Positions 53,901-61,966 are shown, counted from the stretch's first letter. The stretch: DNA of 64,000 bases from Natronosalvus amylolyticus (GCF_024298845.1 NZ_CP101156.1:2542001-2606000); one strand, 5' to 3'. Notes: generated by a model not told the origin, from the sequence alone. A program made the numbers and translations.

Positions 53901-54071
53901 TCGATGAGCAAAGCCATCGCCGACGTGCTGTACGATCAGGTCTCAGCGAGCGACGGCGACCGCGTCGTCACCCCCGGCGCGTCCTGTCGAACCCAACTCG
54001 GCGACCGACCCGGAGCGACAGAGGAACCGCCGACGCCGATAGAAGTGCTGGCAGACGCGCTCGAGGAGTAA
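50976..54071 (+). CDS. fused FAD/Fe-S D-lactate (or glycolate-type) dehydrogenase
   Basis: 1031 residues from ATG 50976; the open frame runs further upstream through the permease gene in another frame and was trimmed. FAD_binding_4 domain at about 65-235 with PRGGGTSLAGQ and GNNSTGAHSLQYGKT; the FAD-oxidase C domain follows to about 580, with SGEHGDGRARTQW. Fe-S motifs CHGCGGCRGEQ (about 624) and CIGCKGCKHDCP (about 687), then CCG motifs CHQKAHAKD (about 930) and SCCGMAGSFGYE (about 960). This is a GlcD-GlcF type fusion that oxidises D-2-hydroxyacids and passes electrons to the chain. Translationally close to lactate permease 2. Confidence 0.95.
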   Translation: MATDPTDSRSRTTLTPDPATDSQANYDYRSDDVEQPSLVTALEARIAGEVRGDGYSRQLYATDASIYEMTPIAVVFPKSTDDVAAVVTYCADHEIPVLPRGGGTSLAGQTVNEAVVLDFTKHMDGVLEVDPEGRRASVQSGIYLGSLNEALAPHDLKFAPDPAWGDKSALGGAIGNNSTGAHSLQYGKTDAYVESVEVVLADGTVTTFGEVTLEDLPELADGDDLEAAIYAEVARILEEQGDLIEAQYPDLKRNVSGYNLDWLVDDARGVERGIGEPNAEGGTINLAKLLCGSEGTLAIVTEATVGLEPVPAEKSMVLLAYESVLEAMDDVQAIVEHDPAAVEVIDDVMIDLARDTAEFAPTTELLPDGTAAVLIVEFYADDVAEGKQKVANLVADRCPTVDTEQAPAAEEKRTVTGADVFAFDAVEAYDDAERAKIWKLRKSGLPILLSRTTDEKHVAFIEDTGIPPENLRAFVADFQEILEDHDTYASFYAHAGPGVLHIRPLVNTKTEAGLDAMESIADAVTDLVVEYDGSVSGEHGDGRARTQWNRKLYGETLWETFQELKTAFDPDWLLNPGQVVFRDDDPTDMTENHRFGPDYAFDAGFDPVLEWDEDNGFQGMAELCHGCGGCRGEQSTTGGVMCPTFRASHEEILSTRGRANALRGAMSGELDPESQFDDEFVEEVLDLCIGCKGCKHDCPSGVDMAKLKAEVVHEYHERNGISLRDRVFANFDRLAALGSATAPVSNWLSALPGADLLAEKALGISAERDLPEFQGRTFAKRTADHEPAVPESEAVRRALLIPDVYTNHEYPEAGEAALAVLEAAGVHVQVATPRDVGRPAFSKGMLDVAGDKARGTVDGLEPYVENGWDVILLEPSDAVMVQSDYRDLLVGDDVDAVADSTYGICEYLDRFDLDAEIDFDAPEEHLVYHGHCHQKAHAKDHHAVGVLRRAGYRVDPLDSSCCGMAGSFGYEAEHYSMSKAIADVLYDQVSASDGDRVVTPGASCRTQLGDRPGATEEPPTPIEVLADALEE

Positions 54072-54110
54072 AGGTAGCTCTTTCGCTCGAGGGGTAAGGG
54101 TAGCTCTTTC
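54059..54110. repeat. 26-base tandem duplication spanning the dehydrogenase stop codon
   Basis: Units 54059-54084 and 54085-54110 match at 24 of 26 positions and each contains the gag-taa or ggg-taa stop region followed by ggtagctctttc. Exactly head to tail. Confidence 0.8.
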
Positions 54111-54155
54111 ACTCGGCTGGCGTGGTCCGCTCGAGCACCGTCAGGTTCGAGGTCG

Positions 54156-54299
54156 TCACGAAGGCTCGCTCTCCGTCGTTTTCGAGTCCGATCCGTGATG
54201 CTCGAGGTGACTGCCACAGTCGGGGCACGTCTCGTCGACTATCGTGACGATAGCGGCACACGATTGACAGCTAGTCCGGTAACAGGCTCGTTCGCCCAT
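54156..54299 (-). CDS. 47-residue zinc-ribbon protein
   Basis: The frame from ATG 54299 reads MGERACYRTSCQSCAAIV, then DETCPDCGSHLEHHG and an acidic tail. Two knuckles, CQSC and CPDC, 12 residues apart, form a typical four-cysteine zinc ribbon, a class of very small proteins that is common and partly functional in haloarchaea. It lies between the convergent dehydrogenase gene and the multicopper oxidase gene, 70 bases downstream of the latter on the same strand. Function unknown. Confidence 0.72.
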   Translation of the reverse strand: MGERACYRTSCQSCAAIVTIVDETCPDCGSHLEHHGSDSKTTESEPS

Positions 54300-54368
54300 A
54301 GCATCGCTTGGACGTCTCGAAACAAATACTTCGGGTCGGGTTGGCTCGAGGATGCCGTTTTCGCTCGC

Positions 54369-55547
54369 TTATCCCTCGTAGCCGGCGTTCGCCATCAGGT
54401 CGGCGAACTGCTCGGTCTCGAGGGCGTCCTCGTAAACGATACCGGTGAGCATTCCGCCGGGATAGCGGTCACCGTTCATCACGTGGTTCACTTTGTGACA
54501 GTGCATGGCGTAGATGCCGGGGTCGGCGTCGGCGGTGAACTCGATGGTCTTGCGTTCGGCGGGTGAGACCGGGATGACGTCCTCTTTGTATCGAGCGCCG
54601 TCGGGGATGACGCTCCCGTCTTTTTCCACCATTTCGAACCGGTGGTTGTGGGTGTGCATCGAGTGCGATTCGTACCCGTTGTTGGTGAGGTGAACGCGGA
54701 CGCGGTCGCCCTGTTCGACGATCATCGGGGAGCCTTCTTCGGGGTGGAGGCTGTACGGTGCTGCCCGGCCGTTGACGGTGAACACGTCCGGATTGCGGTC
54801 GCGGTGACTGAAGTCGACGTCGCCGCCGGCCATCGAGGCCGAGAGGCGGCTATCCCAGTCTTTGACCGTCATGAAGAACTCCTTGTCCGGCGGCTCGTAA
54901 TCGACCGGGTCGACGCGGAGGATGCCGTACATCCCCATATCGAGGTGATTCTGGGTCTGGAAGTGACAGTGATAGAGGTGGGTTCCCGGCACGTTCGCGG
55001 TGATCTCGTAGGTTCCAGTCTCGCCGCCGGCAATCTGCTGGCCGGTTGTCGTCGGCGCGCCGTCGTCCATCCAGCTCTTCTCGAGGGCGTGAACGTGGAA
55101 CGTGTGTGGCCGGGTGTGGTTGGTGTTGTCGTAGGTAATCTCCATCTCCGTCCCTTCGGTCACGCGGAGGACCGGGCCAGGTACGCTTGGCTCGCCGTCG
55201 GCGGTTTTCCACGCCCATACCTCGGGGAGTTCCCAGGGGCCGCCACTCGTTTCGTCGCCGAGCAACTGGTGGCGCGCGGCTACCGTCGAGAGGGTGACGT
55301 CACCGTTCGTTTCGTCGAGGTCGAAAACTTCTGGTGGTGAGGTGTATGGGTGGTCGGTTTCGACGTCCGTGGCGTCGCTTCCCTGCCAGTTGCTTCCTGT
55401 GGACTGTGTCGACGTCTCCTCTCCAGTATCTGGTTGCGGCGTCGGGGACGTACAGCCAGCGAGTGCAGCCAGTCCGGTGACGCCAACAGTCGACAACAAG
55501 CGCCGACGGGAAACCATGCCTTCGTCGCTCGAGCGATAATGCTTCAT
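54369..55547 (-). CDS. two-domain multicopper oxidase with two type-1 copper motifs, Tat lipoprotein
   Basis: 392 residues. VSRRRLLSTVGVTGLAALAGC gives a Tat signal plus lipobox; cleavage would leave Cys32. Domain 1 has HTFHVHAL and YHCHFQTQNHLDMGM; domain 2 has HSMHTHNHRFE and MHCHKVNHVMNG with a later GGM. Each domain thus carries its own HCH...H...M type-1 site, and the HxH pairs would form the inter-subunit trinuclear site of a two-domain laccase-like enzyme (possibly trimeric). A TATA-like gtttagaat lies about 28 bases before ATG 55547, supporting that start. Substrate unknown; nitrite reductase activity is a weaker alternative. Confidence 0.9.
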   Translation of the reverse strand: MKHYRSSDEGMVSRRRLLSTVGVTGLAALAGCTSPTPQPDTGEETSTQSTGSNWQGSDATDVETDHPYTSPPEVFDLDETNGDVTLSTVAARHQLLGDETSGGPWELPEVWAWKTADGEPSVPGPVLRVTEGTEMEITYDNTNHTRPHTFHVHALEKSWMDDGAPTTTGQQIAGGETGTYEITANVPGTHLYHCHFQTQNHLDMGMYGILRVDPVDYEPPDKEFFMTVKDWDSRLSASMAGGDVDFSHRDRNPDVFTVNGRAAPYSLHPEEGSPMIVEQGDRVRVHLTNNGYESHSMHTHNHRFEMVEKDGSVIPDGARYKEDVIPVSPAERKTIEFTADADPGIYAMHCHKVNHVMNGDRYPGGMLTGIVYEDALETEQFADLMANAGYEG

Positions 55548-55677
55548 TACGTTCCCAGCTATGGGGGACCTATTCTAAACGACCGCGCAGAATCTAAGGG
55601 GTTGGGAATTGCGTGAATATGTTCGGGCAAAACGGGTCGTTACGGAGGAAGATGGATCGAAATAGGGACACAGGTCG

Positions 55678-56391
55678 TTAGGCCGAAACGTCTCGCGGCT
55701 CCGAATTCCTGGCCGCTTGCAGTTCTCGCACGTACTCGGTGAAGTTCTCGAACACGAGGCTCGAGGGTCGCGTTTTTGCGTGGTTTTCGTCGGTTAGTTC
55801 GGCGAGTAATCGTTCGCGTGTCTCTGCTTCGAGCTCTTTGTTCGTGAGCAGTTTGTGCATCGTCGCCTGATCGAACTCGGGGTGAAACTGGACGCCAAAG
55901 ACGTGTTCGAGACGGTAGCCGTGGTTCGAGTAGGCGTTTTCGGCAATCGGGGTCGCACCGGGCGGAAGCTCGAAGACCGCGTCAGAGTGGCTCGTGTAGG
56001 CGGTGAACCGACGGTCAATTCCCTCGAACAGTCGGGAGTCACCGGTGTGTTCGATCTCGCTGTAGCCGACTTCGTACTCGCCCATGTCGTCGACGGTGCC
56101 GCCGAGGACGTCGGCGAGGAACTGGTGACCCCAACAGATGCCGAGACACGGCAGTCCACGGTCGATAGCCTTTCTCGCCCAATCCTTCGCCGGTTCAATC
56201 CAGTCTTCGTCCCAGTACACCGAAGCGCGAGAACCGGTGACGACGACGCCGTCGTAGGCGAAGGTCTCGGGTAACTCGCCGTCAGTAATATCGAATTCCG
56301 CCAGCGAGGCGTCGAGTTCGCGTCGAAAGTTCCGCCGGGTTTCCTCGCCGTCGTACGCGGCGTTCAACAATGCGATCCGCATCTGTGTCAT
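55678..56391 (-). CDS. class I glutamine amidotransferase-like protein
   Basis: 237 residues from ATG 56391 (ATG 56382 is also good). PCLGICWGHQFLADVLGG carries the catalytic Cys; VFGVQFHPEFD gives the His and Glu of the triad. DGVVVTGSRASVYWDEDWI is the oxyanion-side region. It resembles GuaA-like single-domain amidotransferases of uncertain acceptor. It could act on gamma-glutamyl compounds or as a free glutaminase subunit. The gene is flanked by an unrelated oxidase gene and a divergent unknown gene. Confidence 0.9.
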   Translation of the reverse strand: MTQMRIALLNAAYDGEETRRNFRRELDASLAEFDITDGELPETFAYDGVVVTGSRASVYWDEDWIEPAKDWARKAIDRGLPCLGICWGHQFLADVLGGTVDDMGEYEVGYSEIEHTGDSRLFEGIDRRFTAYTSHSDAVFELPPGATPIAENAYSNHGYRLEHVFGVQFHPEFDQATMHKLLTNKELEAETRERLLAELTDENHAKTRPSSLVFENFTEYVRELQAARNSEPRDVSA

Positions 56392-56519
56392 TACCACAGT
56401 CCAGGCCCTCGAGGCAGTAAATCCTTGCGCTCCAGACGGTTCGAACGGGTCGTTTGTCGGCCGGAAGGGGCTGCCAACCGATCGGTAATCGGATCGTAAC
56501 CATAGTGGTAGCCGTTAAC

Positions 56520-57020
56520 ATGGCGGGTATGGGAGACGACACTGACACGACAGCGGACCTGTTTCCGGAGATCGAGCCGGACCCGGACGCCGTACTCGAT
56601 GCGTTCGGTATCGAGACGCCAGAAGACGTGATTACACAGGCGGAGTCCGACACGCCCGTCGAACCGGACCACACGCCGACCACTGATCCTGCAGTCGACG
56701 GCGATGACACCCTCGCCAGCGACCTGTTCGCCGATCTCGCGGACGCCGCTCGAGCGCTCGAGAGTGAGCCCGTCGAACCGGTCGAAGCGACGCCGACCAC
56801 GGACGAGGAACCGTCCGACTGGACCGAACTGGACGTCTCGTTCGCGGTCGACGAGCCGTCGCCATCGACGTCCGAGGCAGCCGATACGGGCGGCGTACAA
56901 CTGGTCTTCGCCGACCTCGAGGCGCGCACGGAGGGCCGTCCATCGTTCGAGCTACGCGGCTCGGGCCCGACGTCGGTTCGATTGCCCAACGACGTGTTCG
57001 GGACCGAGGGGATGAACTAA
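56520..57020 (+). CDS. highly acidic, probably disordered haloarchaeal protein
   Basis: 166 residues from ATG 56520 (ATG 56529 possible). Low complexity, rich in Asp, Glu, Thr and Pro, with short repeated patterns such as DLFPEIEPD, DLFADLADAARALE and a more ordered C-terminus (GGVQLVFADLEARTEG, SVRLPNDVFGT). No family recognised. It lies head to head with the amidotransferase gene, 130 bases apart. Confidence 0.65.
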   Translation: MAGMGDDTDTTADLFPEIEPDPDAVLDAFGIETPEDVITQAESDTPVEPDHTPTTDPAVDGDDTLASDLFADLADAARALESEPVEPVEATPTTDEEPSDWTELDVSFAVDEPSPSTSEAADTGGVQLVFADLEARTEGRPSFELRGSGPTSVRLPNDVFGTEGMN

Positions 57021-57096
57021 CGGTCTCGAGGCGGTACAACGGGAACTGAGGCGCCACGATGCGTTCCTGACCGAAGGGGCGTTTCGCCAACCGCGG

Positions 57097-58980
57097 TTAT
57101 TCGCCGCTCACGCGTCGCTCGAGGAAGTCAGCGAGCAGTTCGAACATCCGGAGTTTCTGTTCCTGATCCGAGGAGGCGTGACCTTCCTCGCCGAGTTCTT
57201 CGTACTCGAACTCGTCGCCTGTTTTCCCTTCCTCGTAGCCCGCCTCGAGCATGGCCTCTCGGAAGATTCGAGCCTGTGAGACGGGAACCCGGCGGTCGTT
57301 GACGCCGTGGACCATGAACAGGGGCGCGTCGACGTTGTCGACGTGGGTGACAGGACTCCGTTCGCCATAGAGGTCGGGGTTCTCTTGGGGCGTTCCCAGG
57401 TAGGTCTCCATCAACTCGGTGCGGAAGTGTGGCATCGTATTCTCGAACATGTCCTCGAGGTCGGTGAGCCCGATCCAGGCGACGCCGGCGTCGTACAATT
57501 CGGGGTACTGGACCATCTGCCAGTACGCCGAGTAGCCGCCGTAGGAGCCCCCGAAGACGACGACGCGATCCTCGTCGAGCCAGTCGTATCGCTCGAGGAC
57601 GGCTTCGGTGGCGACGGCGACGTCGCCCTGTTCGGCTCCGCCCCAGTCGTCGTACAGTTCGCGGACGAACTCGCGGCCGCGGCCGGTCGAACCGCGGTAG
57701 TTGATCTGAAGCACCGAAAAGCCCTGTGAGACCAGTACCTGCGTGTAGAGATTGAAGCGCTTGACGTCCCGCGCTCGCGGGCCACCGTGAGGGTTCACGA
57801 TGAGCGGCGACGGTCGTTCACCCGAATCGTAAAACAGGGCTCCGATCTCGAGTTCGTCGTAGGGGTCGTGTTCGACGGCGCGTTGTGGCGTTTCCGGAAT
57901 CCCGTCGGAGTCGACACGCAGATACTCGGCGTCGGCGAAGTCCTCGGGATCGAACGGGCCGTACTCGGCCTCGAGCAGTGTCTCGTAGCTGTCGGTTTCG
58001 AGGTCGTAAACGAGCAGTTCGGATCGGCTCGTCGGCGTCGTGTGTTGGAGGAGCACGCGGTCGTCGTCGATGACGACGGTGCCGGGGCCGTAGCCGCCGA
58101 GGGAGGCGACGCCGTCCGGAACGTCGAACTCGCGTCCCTCGCCGGTCTCGAGGTCGTAGACGACGGGGACGGCGACCGCGTCGCGGCTTCGCATCACCAG
58201 GATTCGCTTGCCGTCGGGGAGGAACGCGCTGGCGCTCTCCTCGAACTCGCCGGTGCCGTACCACTCGACCGTCTCGCTCTCGAGGTCGTAGACCCCGGCA
58301 CGGCCGAGGTCGGCCGAGTTGTCGCTCACCAGCAATCGTTCGCCATCCGGGCTCCAGTCGTCCGCGCCGGCCTCTGCACCGTCGTCACCGATCTCGAGGT
58401 TCCGCGGGTTCGAACCATCGACATCCATCACGTAGACGTCCTTGTTGTTGTAGTCATCCGATTCGTTGGTCGTGAACGCCACGCGTTCGCCGTCGGGGGA
58501 GATGGTCGCTCCGCCGGCGGCACGTTCGTAGTTCGTGATCTTCGTCGTCTCACCGGTCGGCAGGTCGTGGCGATACAGGTTCATCTGGCCGTCTCTCGAG
58601 GAGCCGAGGACGAGGGTTTCGCCGTCGTCCCCAACGTCCTGAATCGCTACCTGTCCGTCCATCTCGACGACCGATTCGACGTCACCGTCTCGAGACAGCG
58701 CGTAAATATCGTTTTGCTCGTTGCCGTCGTCGTCGAGGTGGAAGAATACGCGGTCGCCGTCGGCACCCCAGGAGACGTACCAGCGGGCGTTTCGCGGCAC
58801 CTCGCCAGCCGACCACTGCTCGAGGTCACCGCTCTCGATATCGAGGACGTGGAGTTCGTTGCGACCCGAAATGTCGTAGTAGAGGGCAACTTCGTCGCCG
58901 TCGGGGCTCACCGTGGGGTGTGCCATCGTCGGCAATCGTGCCAGTTCCTCGAGGACGTCGGTCTCGATAGACTCGCTCAT
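57097..58980 (-). CDS. S9 family prolyl oligopeptidase/acylaminoacyl-peptidase
   Basis: 627 residues. The N-terminal half is a beta-propeller with repeated TISPDGERVAFTT, DDWSPDGERLLVS-type PD40 blades. The C-terminal alpha/beta hydrolase has VVFGGSYGGYSAYWQ (nucleophile Ser), LFMVHGVNDRRVPVSQ (Asp) and LGEEGHASS (His). Such cytosolic enzymes cut short peptides or remove acylated N-terminal residues. No signal peptide. Single gene. Confidence 0.95.
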   Translation of the reverse strand: MSESIETDVLEELARLPTMAHPTVSPDGDEVALYYDISGRNELHVLDIESGDLEQWSAGEVPRNARWYVSWGADGDRVFFHLDDDGNEQNDIYALSRDGDVESVVEMDGQVAIQDVGDDGETLVLGSSRDGQMNLYRHDLPTGETTKITNYERAAGGATISPDGERVAFTTNESDDYNNKDVYVMDVDGSNPRNLEIGDDGAEAGADDWSPDGERLLVSDNSADLGRAGVYDLESETVEWYGTGEFEESASAFLPDGKRILVMRSRDAVAVPVVYDLETGEGREFDVPDGVASLGGYGPGTVVIDDDRVLLQHTTPTSRSELLVYDLETDSYETLLEAEYGPFDPEDFADAEYLRVDSDGIPETPQRAVEHDPYDELEIGALFYDSGERPSPLIVNPHGGPRARDVKRFNLYTQVLVSQGFSVLQINYRGSTGRGREFVRELYDDWGGAEQGDVAVATEAVLERYDWLDEDRVVVFGGSYGGYSAYWQMVQYPELYDAGVAWIGLTDLEDMFENTMPHFRTELMETYLGTPQENPDLYGERSPVTHVDNVDAPLFMVHGVNDRRVPVSQARIFREAMLEAGYEEGKTGDEFEYEELGEEGHASSDQEQKLRMFELLADFLERRVSGE

Positions 58981-59251
58981 ACCGGCCTCTCATACTACAG
59001 GAATATTAACACTTGGAAACACTGCTCACCTCTCCGGCTTTCGACGGGTCGCTCGTGGGGGTAGAAGGCGTGTGAGAACCTGGTATCGAACTAATACTAA
59101 CCCACTACGGAATAGATACCAATGCGTCCGACGCGTCCGGTGACGACCGAACGACGGCGGGCTATGATAAAATAGATCGGTTCGCTCGAGCGAGGATATT
59201 ACAACTCGAGGGGTCATCACTGCGCGGGTCAATCTCCCACCGGGGCGGTCT
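58981..59251. other. intergenic region with no gene recognised
   Basis: 271 bases. Upstream promoter DNA of the S9 peptidase at its left end. Short AT-rich patches (aactaatactaaccc, gctatgataaaatag) might be promoter remnants. I see no coding, RNA or repeat feature. Confidence 0.4.
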
Positions 59252-59485
59252 CTACGCTTCCTCTTCGGGGGTGGCAAAACCCGTGCTGCCGGCGATGATG
59301 GCGGCCGCTGCGATGATGGAGGCGCTGAGGATGACGTAGTCATCTGCAGGCGAGATATTGCCGATTGCCGCCGCCACGTCGACGATGAACACCATTACGA
59401 ACAGGCTGAGTATCGAGAACGCGAGCATGACAACTGCGGCGATCACGGCGCTTGCGAGCGTGCCAAACGAGTCGAGTACTCCCAT
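59252..59485 (-). CDS. small two-helix membrane protein
   Basis: 77 residues from ATG 59485 (an earlier TTG or similar start at 59512 is less likely). Two hydrophobic helices (about 8-40 and 47-68) joined by a short NISPADDY loop and ended by an acidic TPEEEA tail. Common in haloarchaea; function unknown. Confidence 0.7.
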   Translation of the reverse strand: MGVLDSFGTLASAVIAAVVMLAFSILSLFVMVFIVDVAAAIGNISPADDYVILSASIIAAAAIIAGSTGFATPEEEA

Positions 59486-59622
59486 GTGTACCACGAAAGT
59501 GAGACCTAACACGGATAAAAATGGTGGACTCTCAGCATTCCGGAAACGACCGATTCGTTCGATTTTGCTATCATAGCGCTCGCGACCGCAACGGTCACGT
59601 CACCAGGGTCGAACACTCGAGT

Positions 59623-60015
59623 ATGTCACCCGATTCGGACGCCAGCGACTCGCCGTCGAACGCTTCCAGACCACCGATGGATGTCGAACAGGCGTGTTTC
59701 GAAGCCGGTATCAAATTCGGCTCGCTGTATCACCAGTTCGCCGGGACGCCCCTCAGCCTCGAGAGCGCCGACAGCCTCGAGCGGGCGATCGAGGAGGCCA
59801 TCGAAAACCAGCCCTACTGTCGGTCTGTCACCGTCGAGGTCCAGCGAGACGCTCTCGAGGCGGCCCTCGAGGAATCGACCGCCTCCTACACGGAACTCAC
59901 GGGTCGGTTTCTCGAGGTGGAAATCGTCATCGATTACGAGGAAATCGAGGTCGTCACCCGCATGGAGATGGAAGACGGCTATCCGTTGATGGCCCTCGAG
60001 TCGGTACGTGAGTGA
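59623..60015 (+). CDS. mptD: archaeal MptD-type dihydroneopterin aldolase
   Basis: 130 residues from ATG 59623; the in-frame upstream part reads unlike protein. QACFEAGIKFGSLYHQFAGTPLS is the strong family motif of the DUF372/MptD group, and the C-terminal IVIDYEEIEVVTRMEMEDGYPLM also fits. It cleaves dihydroneopterin to 6-hydroxymethyl-dihydropterin in pterin (folate or methanopterin) biosynthesis. It lies near ArfB, another pterin/flavin pathway enzyme 1.1 kb away, but they are on opposite strands. Confidence 0.88.
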   Translation: MSPDSDASDSPSNASRPPMDVEQACFEAGIKFGSLYHQFAGTPLSLESADSLERAIEEAIENQPYCRSVTVEVQRDALEAALEESTASYTELTGRFLEVEIVIDYEEIEVVTRMEMEDGYPLMALESVRE

Positions 60016-60082
60016 GACGAGTTCCCGTCGTTGCACATCTGGGACAATAGTCTTATCAGTATTGGGGGTATAGAACACAACC

Positions 60083-60436
60083 ATGGTCCAGCAATCACGG
60101 ACAGATGGCGTCGAAACGCTCGGACTCGTCGTCGAAACGAGCGATCCCGAACGGGTCTGGAATGCGTTTCGGCTCGGCATTACCGCCCTCGAGGACGGCA
60201 ACGACGTCTCGGCGTTCCTCCTCGGCGAAGGCGTCGAGGCGGAAGTAATCGAAGACGAGCAGTTCGACGTCCGCGACCGCATGGAGGCGTTCGTGGATGC
60301 AGGCGGTGAACTGCTCGCCTGTGGCACCTGTCTCGAGATTCGAAACGACGATGGGAGCGAACTCTGTCCCATTTCGACGATGACCGATTTGCTCGAGGTC
60401 GTGACGAGTTCGGACCGGGTTCTCACGATCGGGTAG
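60083..60436 (+). CDS. DsrE/DsrF-like protein
   Basis: 117 residues. TLGLVVETSDPERVWNAFRLGITALEDG gives the Rossmann-like N-terminus; FLLGEGVEA and LLACGTCLEIR with two cysteines match the DsrE-fold active site loop that binds sulfur in relay systems. TMTDLLEVVTSSDRVLTIG ends the fold. Probably a soluble sulfur carrier or sulfurtransferase partner; the acceptor is unknown. It follows the MptD gene by 68 bases on the same strand. Confidence 0.87.
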   Translation: MVQQSRTDGVETLGLVVETSDPERVWNAFRLGITALEDGNDVSAFLLGEGVEAEVIEDEQFDVRDRMEAFVDAGGELLACGTCLEIRNDDGSELCPISTMTDLLEVVTSSDRVLTIG

Positions 60437-60664
60437 GGAGACTACTCTCGGAGTTCCCGTCTCGAGTGCGGTTCGCTCGAGCTGTGCTTTTGTAAAATCT
60501 TAACAATACTAACATCCCATCGGGAGCTACGGCTGGCGTTCAACCCACTCGCAATTCGAGTGCCCCGTTCGCACAGTCACCGATCGTGGGAACCTTTCGA
60601 AACGAGGGCGCTATTTTGCTTTTAGAGCGTCCAAATCATAGGATTTCACTTTCACTTTTGGGCT

Positions 60665-60674
60665 ATCTTTTAAC
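60665..60674 (+). promoter_or_regulatory. TATA-like box of the DUF5790 gene
   Basis: The sequence tatcttttaac is centred about 29 bases before ATG 60699, consistent with a very short leader. A gagaggtg ribosome-like site directly abuts the ATG. The 260 bases upstream hold an AT-rich stretch (cttttgtaaaatcttaac near 60490) but no gene. Confidence 0.55.
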
Positions 60675-60698
60675 CCCTGTGCCCGAGAAGAGAGGTGT

Positions 60699-61115
60699 AT
60701 GAGCCAAGCCTCACTGGATGACGACGAACTGTTCGGGGAAGCCGCGAACGAGATGCGTTCTGACGTCGAGTCCTCGCTCGCCGATGCCTGGGATGCGCTG
60801 CCAGCAGCCGATGACATCTGGGAAACCGACGCCGAAAACGTGCTGGGCGTTCTCAACGGCCTCAAATCTGCACTCGACGCGGGTGACGCCGAAGAACACC
60901 TTCGCGACGCCAAAAAGTGGTACACGATGGGCGAGCGCGCAGACGCCTTCGAGGACGCCGACGACCTCGAGGCCGAGATCGAGGCCGTCGAAGACGCGCT
61001 GACCGACATCTCCGGTGCTGGCGAACAGGTCGGCGAACTGGCTTCGACGATTCCCGCCCTGAAAGGCACGCTCGAGGAGGCCTCGAGCGACGACGAGGAA
61101 GCCGACGACGAGTAA
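60699..61115 (+). CDS. DUF5790 family protein
   Basis: 138 residues, almost all helical and very acidic. The start SQASLDDDELFGEAANEMR and the region LRDAKKWYTMGERADAFED fit the haloarchaeal DUF5790 family. It has no membrane part or catalytic motif; a small protein-protein adaptor is possible. Function unknown. Convergent with ArfB, 11 bases apart. Confidence 0.85.
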   Translation: MSQASLDDDELFGEAANEMRSDVESSLADAWDALPAADDIWETDAENVLGVLNGLKSALDAGDAEEHLRDAKKWYTMGERADAFEDADDLEAEIEAVEDALTDISGAGEQVGELASTIPALKGTLEEASSDDEEADDE

Positions 61116-61126
61116 CGTCAGTTCTG

Positions 61127-61882
61127 TCAGTTATCGGTTTCTCCGGACGGCTCTTTCGAAGTCGATATCTCGCGTTCGGCAACCGCCTCGAGCAACCGCT
61201 CGAGCGCCGCAGCCGCCAACTCGAGTAGGACTTCTCCCCGGTCGGCGTCGCCCGCTCCCGGGTCGCCGACGACACCGTTCTCGCTGAATTCGTCTGAATC
61301 GACGGCCAGGTTCGTGTGGCTGACCCACTCACCCCATCGCTCGGCGGCCCCTGCACGTGCGTCCTCGAGTCGGTCCTCGCGAACGAGGTCCGGATGACAG
61401 TGTCGCAAGAGGGCGGTCTCGAGCGGGCCGCCATGGCCCATATCGTCTGCGTGCTCGCCGACGTTGTCGAACCACGTGAACGGGACGGCGTAGGCTTCGT
61501 CGTGGCGGGTTATCGTGGCGGTGACCTCCGCGAGAGCATCGACGTTACCGCCGTGACCGTTGACGACGACCACGCGGTCGAAGCCGTGGTGGGCGAGGCT
61601 GGCGACGCAGTCGCGGACGTACGCCCGGAAGGTATCCGGTGAAACCCACATCGTCCCAGCGAAGTGGCGGTGTTCTTCGGCCACCCCGACTGGAATCGCG
61701 GGAGCGCAGATGACGTCGCCGTCGTATCGCTCGAGGGCGGCATCTGTCACTGCCTCGGCCGCGAGGACGTCAGTGCCGAGGGGCGCGTGCGGGCCGTGCT
61801 GTTCGGTGCTCCCGACCGGAAGGACGGCGAGGTCGGTCTCGCAGTCGTCGACGTCGGTCCAGGTCGCGCCGGTGAGTTCCAT
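61127..61882 (-). CDS. arfB: creatininase-family enzyme, probably ArfB formamide hydrolase of riboflavin/F420 synthesis
   Basis: 251 residues. VLPVGSTEQHGPHAPLGTD supplies Glu, His and Asp metal ligands; GVAEEHRHFAGTMWVSP, VNGHGGNVDAL (His) and DDMGHGGPLETALL (Glu) complete the creatininase site. In archaea the family includes ArfB, which deformylates the first GTP product of the riboflavin/F420 route (FAPy to the diamino form). Start ATG 61882. No other flavin gene in the window. Confidence 0.88.
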   Translation of the reverse strand: MELTGATWTDVDDCETDLAVLPVGSTEQHGPHAPLGTDVLAAEAVTDAALERYDGDVICAPAIPVGVAEEHRHFAGTMWVSPDTFRAYVRDCVASLAHHGFDRVVVVNGHGGNVDALAEVTATITRHDEAYAVPFTWFDNVGEHADDMGHGGPLETALLRHCHPDLVREDRLEDARAGAAERWGEWVSHTNLAVDSDEFSENGVVGDPGAGDADRGEVLLELAAAALERLLEAVAEREISTSKEPSGETDN

Positions 61883-61966
61883 ACCGACTGGTGGGAGGCG
61901 AATCCTCTTGTAGGTGGGTGCAATCGCAGGCTCAAGAACTACCGGCGTTTACAGCAAACGTCAGGT

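Noticed and set aside
61664-61966. N-terminal extension of the DUF5789 gene
   Set aside because: It reads antisense through ArfB, and the family start matches ATG 61967.
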